A stretch of DNA of 62,520 bases from Bacteroidota bacterium (GTDB taxonomy: Bacteria > Bacteroidota > Bacteroidia > Flavobacteriales_F > PHOS-HE28). A program made the translations under genes and the position numbers. The notes beneath the pieces are model-generated. The model was not told where the DNA came from and searched no databases. It saw only the letters and a program-made list of their open reading frames with translations. The DNA is taken from NCBI GenBank assembly GCA_018267055.1, contig JAFDZF010000015.1:1-62520 (forward strand), read 5' to 3'. Shown piece by piece: positions 16,961 through 25,387 of this stretch (its first letter is position 1; each line of letters starts with the position of its first letter).

Positions 16961-19171
16961 TCAGAGCTTCTGCAGCACGAAGTCCGTCATCTTCTGGAAC
17001 AGCTGCATCCGGGTGGTGCCCCCGTAGATGCCGTGGTTCTTGTCCGGGTAGGCCATGAAGTCGAACTGCTTGTTGGCCTTCACCAGGGCGCTCACCATCT
17101 CGGCGCTGTTCTGGAAGTGCACGTTGTCGTCCGCCAGGCCGTGCACCAGCAGGTAGTTGCCCTTGAGCTTCTCCACGTGGTTGATGGGGCTGTTGTCGTC
17201 ATAGCCGGCAGGGTTGGTCTTCGGCAGGCCCATGTAGCGCTCGGTGTAGATGCTGTCGTAGTAGCGCCAGTTGGTCACCGGGGCCACGGCGATGGCGGCC
17301 TTGAACACGTCGGCCCCCTTGGTGATGCACAGGCTGCTCATGAAGCCGCCGTAGCTCCAGCCCTGGATGCCGATGCGCCCGGGGTCCACCCCCGGCTGCT
17401 GCCCCAGCCACTTGGCCGCCGCCACCTGGTCCATGGTCTCGTACTTGCCCAGCTGGCCGTAGGTGATGTGCCGGAAATCGCGCCCACGGCGGCCCGTGCC
17501 GCGCGGGTCCACGCACACCACGATGTAGCCCTGCTGCACCAGCAGCTCGTGCCAGAGGTGGTCGCGGCCGCCCCACTGGTCCAACACCTCGTTGCTGTTG
17601 GGGCCGCTGTACTGGGTCATGAGCACGGGGAACTGCTTCGTGCCGTCGAAGCCCGCCGGCTTGATGATGGAGGCGTTCAGCTCCAGGCCGTCGCCCACGG
17701 GGATCCGGATGAACTCCTTCGGCCGCAGGCCGGAACGGTCCAGCACGCCTTGCAGGCGGGCATTGTCCTTCAGGGTCTTCACCAGCTTGCCCCGGCCGTC
17801 GTGCAGGGTGATCACGTCCGGCGTGTTGGCGGTGCTGCGGGTGTTGATGTAGTACTTGAAGCCCGTGCTGAACTCCGCGTCGTTGTAGCCGCCGGGCGGG
17901 GAGAGCTGCTGCCATTTCTTCCCGTCCAGGCCCACCGCCCACACCTCCTGTTGCAGCGCGGAGGCCTTGCTGGCCGTGAAGAGCACGCGCCTGCCCGCCT
18001 CGTCCACGCCCTTGATGCCGGTCACGTCGAAGTCGCCCGTGGTCACCGGGCGCTGGTCCTTGCCGTCGGCGCTGCACCAGCGGATCCGGTTCCAGCCGTC
18101 CTGCTCGGTGGTGAGCACGAAGCTGCCGTCCGCGAGGAAGTGCAGGTCGTCCGTCACGTCCACGTAGGTCTTGCTGCGCTCGGTGTAGATGGGCCGTGCG
18201 GTCAGCTTCGCCATCGCCCCCGGCGGCGGCAGGGCCACGGTGAGGATGGTCTTCTCCTGCTGCAGGCGGTCCATGCGCATGAACCACAGCGTACCGGCAT
18301 CGGTGAAGCCGAAGCGCGGGAGGTAGATGTCGGTGTCGTCCGTGCCCAGCGGCACCGCGGTGGTGGTGCCCGCGGTGAGGTCGTACACCCACAGGCTCAC
18401 CAGGCTATTGGCCTCGCCGGCCTTGGGGTACTTGAACTTGTAGGTGCCGGGGTAGAGCTGGTGCCCGTAGGTGGTGAAGTCGAACTCCCGCACGCCGCTC
18501 TCATCGCTGCGCAGGAAGAGGATCCGCTTGCCGTCGGGGCTCCACTGGTAGGCCTGGGTGAACTCGAACTCCTCCTCGTAGACCCAGTCCGGCGCGCCGT
18601 TGAGCACCTTGTTCCACTCGCCGTCGGTGGTGATGGCCTTCTCCTGCATGGTGGCCAGGTCCACGGTGAACAGGTCGTTGTCGCGCATGAAGGCCGCGTG
18701 GGAGCCGTCGGGGCTGAAGGTGGCCAGGCGCTGCTTGCTCTTCGCGGGGTCGGTGAGGGGCTTCACGCTCTTCGTGGCCCGGTCGTACACGTAGTTGTAG
18801 GCGAAATAGCTGTAGCGGTAGATCGGCTCGGTGGCCGTCTCGATCATCAGCTTCCGCTCATCGCCGTTGAAGCTGTACCCTTCCATGGCCAGGGGCGTGC
18901 CCCCGCCCGCGGGCACCAGGTCACGGCCGTTCACCACGGTGCCCACCTTCCCGCCGGTCTTGTAGGCGTACTGGTTCACCACCGGCACGTCGCCTTCCTC
19001 CTCCAGGGTGGTGTAGTGCACGCCGTCCTTCATGCTCACGAGGCCGTCGACGCGCTCGCTGGAGAAGGTGGGGCTGTACCAGATGTCGGCATTGGTGAGG
19101 GCCTTCTGCCCGGAGCAGATGGTGGTGGCGCCGAGCACGAGGCCCAATGCGAGGAACGACCAGGGTTTCAT
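16961..19171 (-). CDS. S9 dipeptidyl-peptidase IV-type peptidase
   Basis: A 736-residue exported serine peptidase that would release X-Pro/X-Ala dipeptides. Signal peptide MKPWSFLALGLVLG; residues about 90-480 form a DPPIV_N-type eight-bladed propeller, followed by the alpha/beta-hydrolase domain. The triad is visible: Ser606 in GWSYGGF, Asp681 in GLADDNVH and His713 in NHGIYGG. The Glu-Glu dipeptide near VYEEEFEF is the family N-terminus anchoring site. ATG 19171 is preferred because 19219 adds a stretch before the signal. It lies upstream of three POT peptide permeases, a logical peptide-scavenging pair. Confidence 0.95.
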   Translation of the reverse strand: MKPWSFLALGLVLGATTICSGQKALTNADIWYSPTFSSERVDGLVSMKDGVHYTTLEEEGDVPVVNQYAYKTGGKVGTVVNGRDLVPAGGGTPLAMEGYSFNGDERKLMIETATEPIYRYSYFAYNYVYDRATKSVKPLTDPAKSKQRLATFSPDGSHAAFMRDNDLFTVDLATMQEKAITTDGEWNKVLNGAPDWVYEEEFEFTQAYQWSPDGKRILFLRSDESGVREFDFTTYGHQLYPGTYKFKYPKAGEANSLVSLWVYDLTAGTTTAVPLGTDDTDIYLPRFGFTDAGTLWFMRMDRLQQEKTILTVALPPPGAMAKLTARPIYTERSKTYVDVTDDLHFLADGSFVLTTEQDGWNRIRWCSADGKDQRPVTTGDFDVTGIKGVDEAGRRVLFTASKASALQQEVWAVGLDGKKWQQLSPPGGYNDAEFSTGFKYYINTRSTANTPDVITLHDGRGKLVKTLKDNARLQGVLDRSGLRPKEFIRIPVGDGLELNASIIKPAGFDGTKQFPVLMTQYSGPNSNEVLDQWGGRDHLWHELLVQQGYIVVCVDPRGTGRRGRDFRHITYGQLGKYETMDQVAAAKWLGQQPGVDPGRIGIQGWSYGGFMSSLCITKGADVFKAAIAVAPVTNWRYYDSIYTERYMGLPKTNPAGYDDNSPINHVEKLKGNYLLVHGLADDNVHFQNSAEMVSALVKANKQFDFMAYPDKNHGIYGGTTRMQLFQKMTDFVLQKL

Positions 19172-19190
19172 GCGACAAGGGATGGGCGGC

Positions 19191-19197
19191 CAAAGTA
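19191..19197 (-). promoter_or_regulatory. possible -7 box (TACTTTG) for the DPP-IV gene
   Basis: Minus-strand TACTTTG lies 19 bp upstream of ATG 19171. It is the same 7-base variant as seen before the small membrane protein gene at 5823. Confidence 0.45.
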
Positions 19198-19240
19198 GCG
19201 CCTGCGCGGTTCTTCCCACGGATCGCCCAACCGCTCGTCC

Positions 19241-20518
19241 CTATGAGGTCTCCACGAAGTCCATCTCCTTGTGGAAGGTCTCGTCCACGTAGAGCGTGCA
19301 GGCGGTGGAGATGGCCAGGCAGACGCCCCCCACGATCAGGGCGGCGTTGGCGGCCCCCACATGGGGGATCAGGGCGGTGAACCCCAGGGTGATGGGGATG
19401 GTGGCCCCGCGCACGAAGTTGGGCGCCGTGTTCGTCACCGTGCTGCGCAGGTTGGTGCCGAACTGTTCGCTCGCCATGGTCACGAAGAGCGCCCAGAAGC
19501 CCGTGGCCACGCCCAGCAGGCAGCACATGGTGTAGAACCGCTCGAGGGACACGTCCGTGCCCAGCAGGTACACCGCCACGCACACCGCCAGGGCCGCCAG
19601 GTAGATCAGCACCACCTTCCGCCGGCTGCGGAGCCATTGGCTCAGCGCGCCGCTCAGGAGGTCGCCGATGCTCAGGCCCACGTAGCTCCACATCACGCTG
19701 TCGCCCACGTTCACCTCGCCGCGCACCCGCAGCGCCGCGCCGATCACGTGGCTCTTGTTGATCAGCACGCCCACGGTGTACCAGATGGGCAGGCCGATGA
19801 GCACCGAGGCGATGTATTTCCGGGCCCGGGCCTTCGTGCGGAACAGCAGGAGGAAGTTCCCCCGCTCCACGTCGGTGTCCTGCGTCTTGCGGAACAGCCC
19901 GCTCTCGAACGCGCCCGCCCGCAGCGCCAGCAACAGCAGCCCCAGCACGCCGCCCACCAGGTAGGCCATCTGCCAGCCCTGGAGGCCCAGTCCCAGCGCC
20001 TGCGACCAGGCGGCCCCTTCGCCGCCCACCAGCCGCGCCACCACGCCGCCCAGTGCCCCGAAGGTCACCACGATCATGGTGCCCCAGCCGCGCTTGCTCC
20101 GCTCCATGCTCTCCACCACCAGGGTGATGCCCGCCCCCAGCTCGCCCGCCAGGCCGATCCCCGCCAGCACCCGCCACAGGGCATAGGCGCTCGTGCTCTC
20201 CACGAAGGCGTTCGCGATGTTGGCCACCGAATAGAGGATGATGCTGCCGAACATCACCTGCACGCGCCCCCGCTTGTCGCCCAGGATGCCCCAGAGCAGG
20301 CCGCCCAGGAGCATGCCCCCCATCTGCCAGTTGAACAGCGAGGTGTCGTAGTGCTCCAGCTCGGCGCCCCGCAGCCCGATCGCCATCAGGCTCTCCTTCT
20401 TCACCACGTTGAAGAGCACCAGGTCGTAGATGTCCACGAAGTAGCCCAGCGAGGCCACGATCACCAGGAGGAGGGTGCTGCGGCCCGATGGACCGGGGGA
20501 ACGATCGGCGTTGGTCAT
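19241..20518 (-). CDS. MFS permease, metabolite:H+ symporter-like
   Basis: A 425-residue inner-membrane transporter with about 12 helices. It has the MFS loop motif GILGDKRGRVQVMFG between helices 2 and 3 and a GIGLAGELGAGITLVVESM segment typical of the sugar/metabolite symporter subfamily. A second conserved stretch is FGTNLRSTVTNTAPNFVRG. Substrate is not predictable; relatives carry organic acids or sugars. ATG 20518 gives the MTNADRSPGPSG cytoplasmic leader. It is 68 bp after the bestrophin gene on the same strand. Confidence 0.85.
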   Translation of the reverse strand: MTNADRSPGPSGRSTLLLVIVASLGYFVDIYDLVLFNVVKKESLMAIGLRGAELEHYDTSLFNWQMGGMLLGGLLWGILGDKRGRVQVMFGSIILYSVANIANAFVESTSAYALWRVLAGIGLAGELGAGITLVVESMERSKRGWGTMIVVTFGALGGVVARLVGGEGAAWSQALGLGLQGWQMAYLVGGVLGLLLLALRAGAFESGLFRKTQDTDVERGNFLLLFRTKARARKYIASVLIGLPIWYTVGVLINKSHVIGAALRVRGEVNVGDSVMWSYVGLSIGDLLSGALSQWLRSRRKVVLIYLAALAVCVAVYLLGTDVSLERFYTMCCLLGVATGFWALFVTMASEQFGTNLRSTVTNTAPNFVRGATIPITLGFTALIPHVGAANAALIVGGVCLAISTACTLYVDETFHKEMDFVETS

Positions 20519-20586
20519 CAGGGGAGGGGCGGCGTTCGCCGGACGACGAAGGAACAGCGGATCGCCATGCGAGGCAAGGCCCGGTG

Positions 20587-21465
20587 TCAGTGCAGGATCT
20601 CGCCCGTCTGCTTCGCGATCATGGCCGAGAGCTGCGCCATCGGCAGGTCGTTGCCGTCGGTGCCGAAGGGATCCTCGATCTCCTCCGCGATCAGCTCCAG
20701 GCTCGCCAGCACATAGAAGACGAACATCACCACTGGCACGGCGATGTAGCCCAGCGTGAACACGAAGCCGAGCGGGAGCGTCACTGTGTAGATCACGATG
20801 AACTTCTTGATGAACGCGCTGTAGGAGTAGGGGATGGGCGTGTTCTTGATGCGCTCGCAGGCCCCGCAGACGTCCAGGAAGGCGCTCAGCTCGTTGTTCA
20901 GGATGATCAGGCGGTCGCCGTCCAGCCGGCCTTCGCGGTGCAGCCGCTGGATGCGCTGCAGCATCAGTCCCGCGATCTGCGAGGGCACGTGCTTGGCGCG
21001 GTCGAAATCCGGGATCTCCGGGTGCGGCTTGCTGTCCAGTTCCAGCCGTGTGCGCTCGCGCTGCAGGTGGTGGTGCAGCTCTTCGGCGTTCAGGGCGATC
21101 AGGCGCGCGAAATAGCTCCGGTTGGCCGTGTCCGTGGGCTCCAGGTAGGTCGCCAGCTTCACCGCCAGGTTGCGGCTCACGTTCACCAGCTGCCCCCACA
21201 GCTTGCGCCCTTCCCACCAGCGGTCGTACGCCGTGTTGGTGCGGAACACCAGCAGCATGCTGATGGCGAAGCCCAGCACGCTGTGCATCACCGTGATGTT
21301 GCTCAGGTGGTGGTTCTGCGACAGCTTGAACTTGCTGATCTCCAGGTAGGCGATCCCGCCCGTGTACAGGCCGATCACGAGCAGGACGGGAAGCAGCTTG
21401 CGGAAGGTGTCCGACCGGTGCAGCGCCAGGGCCACCAGCCAGTTGCGGGGGTCGTACGTGACCAT
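20587..21465 (-). CDS. bestrophin-family chloride channel (RFP-TM domain)
   Basis: A 292-residue membrane protein of the bestrophin family (PF01062). It begins MVTYDPRNWLVALALHRSD, the typical start, with the channel signature RTNTAYDRWWEGRKLWG near residues 75-92 and four hydrophobic segments including LPLGFVFTLGYIAVPVVMFVFY. C-terminal IAEEIEDPFGTDGNDLP is the conserved acidic/Pro motif of this family. It forms pentameric anion channels. ATG 21465 fits the family N-terminus; upstream lies a long inverted repeat. Confidence 0.9.
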   Translation of the reverse strand: MVTYDPRNWLVALALHRSDTFRKLLPVLLVIGLYTGGIAYLEISKFKLSQNHHLSNITVMHSVLGFAISMLLVFRTNTAYDRWWEGRKLWGQLVNVSRNLAVKLATYLEPTDTANRSYFARLIALNAEELHHHLQRERTRLELDSKPHPEIPDFDRAKHVPSQIAGLMLQRIQRLHREGRLDGDRLIILNNELSAFLDVCGACERIKNTPIPYSYSAFIKKFIVIYTVTLPLGFVFTLGYIAVPVVMFVFYVLASLELIAEEIEDPFGTDGNDLPMAQLSAMIAKQTGEILH

Positions 21466-21514
21466 GATGACGAAGATCGCATTCTGGCGCACCCGCGCCT
21501 CCCTGTGCCGCCCC

Positions 21515-21565
21515 GGACCTTGGGCCGCGCGCTTGATACCGGGTCCAGCGCGCGGCCCAAGGTCC
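21515..21565. repeat. 19-bp perfect inverted repeat between divergent genes
   Basis: The arms at 21515-21533 and 21547-21565 are exact reverse complements of 19 bp around a 13-base centre. Core of the arm is GGACCTTGGGCCGCGCGC. There is no T-run and the repeat sits between divergent genes, so it is not an ordinary terminator. It could be an operator, an mRNA 5' hairpin or a remnant of a small mobile element. Confidence 0.85.
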
Positions 21566-21631
21566 CTGGCATGAAGCTGGATGTACGGAACACCCGCAGG
21601 GCCGCGTTGGTCACCTGCCGACATTCCCGCC

Positions 21632-22273
21632 ATGATCACCCGTTCCTCGCTTTTCGTCCTGGCCTTCTTCGGATGCATGCCGCAACGCCCGCCGTCCGGG
21701 CAGGGGGCCACCGCGCTGCAGGACGGCGACATCGTCTTCCAATGCACTGATGGGCCCCAGTGCGAAGCCATCGCCCAGGCGACGCGCTCGCCCTATACGC
21801 ACTGCGGCATCGTGTTCCTCCAGGACGGCGCGCCCTTCGTCTGGGAGGCGGTGGGGCCCGTGCGCAAGGTGCCGTATGCGGAATGGGTGCGGCACGGCAT
21901 GGGCGGCCACGTGGTGGTGAAGCGCCTGCGCGACCCGGCCCCGCTTACGCCGGAGCACCTGGCGGCCATGCGGGCCGAAGGCGAACGCGAGATGGGCCGC
22001 CCGTACGACATCTACTTCGACCTGGACGACGAGCGCATCTACTGCTCGGAACTGGTGCAGAAGGTCTACGAGCGCGGCGCCGACCTCCGCATCGGGGCGC
22101 TGGAGCGCTTCCGCGACATGGACCTCACCGGTGAGGCCGCCCGCCACATCCTGGACGAGCGCTTCGGCACCACCATCCCCGCCGACCGCCAGGTGGTGAC
22201 GCCCGCCGCGCTCTTCCGCTCGCCCCTGCTCTTCACGGTGGACAGCATCGGGGCGCCCGCCCGCCGGCCTTGA
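21632..22273 (+). CDS. YiiX/YebB-like NlpC/P60-superfamily lipoprotein
   Basis: A 213-residue lipoprotein with signal ending LAFFGC (Cys15). It resembles the YiiX-like permuted papain-fold amidases (PF05708): ALQDGDIVFQ at the start of the domain, His58 in SPYTHCGIV and Cys139 in IYCSELVQKVYE, the expected catalytic pair. Likely a cell-wall or lipid-linked amidase or thioesterase in the periplasm. ATG 21632 starts at the signal peptide; an upstream in-frame ATG at 21581 lacks one. Convergent with the surface-protein gene, which ends at the next base. Confidence 0.8.
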   Translation: MITRSSLFVLAFFGCMPQRPPSGQGATALQDGDIVFQCTDGPQCEAIAQATRSPYTHCGIVFLQDGAPFVWEAVGPVRKVPYAEWVRHGMGGHVVVKRLRDPAPLTPEHLAAMRAEGEREMGRPYDIYFDLDDERIYCSELVQKVYERGADLRIGALERFRDMDLTGEAARHILDERFGTTIPADRQVVTPAALFRSPLLFTVDSIGAPARRP

Positions 22274-23806
22274 TCAGGGCTTCCGTTCACGCAGGAGCGA
22301 AGCCCGGCGCTGAGGCGGTCCCTGGGCGGGTGTCTCCACCGTGGGTTGGGGGCCCTGCACGGGGGTGAAGCGTTCCTGGGCGAACCGCCACACCGTACCG
22401 TCAGGCAGGGTCCGGTCCGCGCGGTTGCCGATGGCCGTCCACGTGAACGCCACGTCGGAGGTGCCGTGCTGCAGTTCCGTCACGTCGAAGCCTTCGGCGT
22501 TCTCCCCGCTCACGTATACGCCCCGGCAATCGCCGCGCAGCTGCACGAACACGCGCAGCGGATGGGCCTCGTCCACCTGGATGTTGCGCGCGAACGTGGG
22601 GTCGAGCGCGATGCGGGCGTGCCCCTGGGTCAGCCGCCCGGTGCCGTAGTCCTGGAAGAGGTTCTCCGGCGCTTCGGGGGCCGAGAGCAGCACGGAGCGG
22701 CCCTCCGCGTCCTCCACGATGGTGTTCACGGTGCCGTTGCCCATCACCTTGCGGGGCACGCCGGCGCCTTCGAAGCAGCCCACATAGGTGTACGACTGGT
22801 TGCCGCCGGTGCCGCTCACGAAGTAGCCGCCCGCCCGGGCGGGCGCGTTCGCAGCGCCGGCGGCGTTGCTCGTGGCCACCCCGTACACGCCGAAGGAGAC
22901 ACCATTGCCCGCCACGCCGCAGCCCGCGGTAAGGCTGCCGAAGCTCCCCAGGTTGTTGCCCACCCCCAGCACGCCCGTGCCGGAGGCCGCCGTGGCGCCC
23001 AGGGCGAACAGCCCCACGGCCGTGCCGTTGGTGGCGATGCCGCTGCCGCTCGTCAGGTTCACCAGCCCCAGGTTGTTGCCGCTGGCGGTGAGCGCCGTGC
23101 CGGTGGCGGCGGTGTTGGAGGCATCGATGGCCACGCTGCTGGCCTGGGTGGCCAGGCCTTCCACGCCGACGGAGGTACCCGCCAGCCCTTCGCCGTGCAC
23201 CCCGACCGATCCCGCACCGTTCACGGCGCCCACCACGCCCACGCAGGGCGCACCGGTGGCCTCGCCGTAGATGGCATAGCCGTTGTTGCCCGAGCAATAG
23301 CCGTTCAGGGCGTAGTTGCTGCCCGCCGTGGCGTATGCCGAGAGAATGTCGCCTGCAAGGGGCACGGTGTTGTTCACCACCAGCTGGCCGTTGGCCAGCA
23401 ACCGCATGCGCTCCGTATTGTTCGCGAAGAAGCGCACCGGCTGGCCGTTCACCGATCCGAGCTTCTCGATGCCGGTGAGGGTGTTGCCGGCCAGGGCCCA
23501 GCCGCTGGTGCCGGTGAAGAGCTCGACCCAGGCCGTAGCGTTGCGGTACCAGAAGCTGGCGGTGGTCTGGTCGTACACCAGCAGGCCGGTGGCGGGCGTG
23601 GCGATGCTCGTTCGCTCGGTGCTCGTCATCCGGGGGATCAGCAGGCCCCGCTTGCCGGCCGCCGGCAGGCTGCCCACATCGATGTCGAGCATGGCCGAGG
23701 CGTTCGGGGCGGCACCGGTGGCGTTGATGCCGATGTTCTGGGCCTCAGCCGTTCCCGAAAGCGAGAGGACGAGGCAATACGGCCAGCAGGAGATCAGGGT
23801 TCTCAT
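22274..23806 (-). CDS. secreted tail-fibre-like repetitive surface protein
   Basis: A 510-residue exported protein with signal peptide ending GTAEAQ. The N-terminal domain (residues about 24-100) has the Bacteroidota tail-fibre-like signature ASAMLDIDVG, RGLLIPRMT, GLLVYDQTTASFWYRNA. The middle (about 150-350) is Gly/Ala/Ser/Asn-rich with short imperfect repeats of a GVxG type, which suggests a beta-helix or trimeric stalk. The C-terminus has the recurring GFDVTELQHGTSDVAFTWTAIGNRAD pattern. No T9SS sorting domain is visible. Probably a surface-exposed structural or adhesive protein; the function is not established. Confidence 0.7.
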   Translation of the reverse strand: MRTLISCWPYCLVLSLSGTAEAQNIGINATGAAPNASAMLDIDVGSLPAAGKRGLLIPRMTSTERTSIATPATGLLVYDQTTASFWYRNATAWVELFTGTSGWALAGNTLTGIEKLGSVNGQPVRFFANNTERMRLLANGQLVVNNTVPLAGDILSAYATAGSNYALNGYCSGNNGYAIYGEATGAPCVGVVGAVNGAGSVGVHGEGLAGTSVGVEGLATQASSVAIDASNTAATGTALTASGNNLGLVNLTSGSGIATNGTAVGLFALGATAASGTGVLGVGNNLGSFGSLTAGCGVAGNGVSFGVYGVATSNAAGAANAPARAGGYFVSGTGGNQSYTYVGCFEGAGVPRKVMGNGTVNTIVEDAEGRSVLLSAPEAPENLFQDYGTGRLTQGHARIALDPTFARNIQVDEAHPLRVFVQLRGDCRGVYVSGENAEGFDVTELQHGTSDVAFTWTAIGNRADRTLPDGTVWRFAQERFTPVQGPQPTVETPAQGPPQRRASLLRERKP

Positions 23807-23928
23807 GGCCAGGAAGGGTAGGTGGCATCTGGTAAGACGTATCCCCAGGGCCCAGGGATGCCCAGGGGACCGGCCGATCCGCGGGCCGGATGCCGAACGG
23901 GGGCCGGCCGCACCGATCTTCGTCCACC

Positions 23929-25347
<1,419 letters not shown>

Positions 25348-25387
25348 CCGCGCCCGATCGATGCCGGCCAGTGGCGTGAAGCTTCGC

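Noticed and set aside
16895-19198. 767-codon plus-strand frame opposite the DPP-IV gene
   Set aside because: Antisense to a catalytic-triad-complete peptidase; composition is Val/His/Leu/Ala-biased with no recognisable domain.
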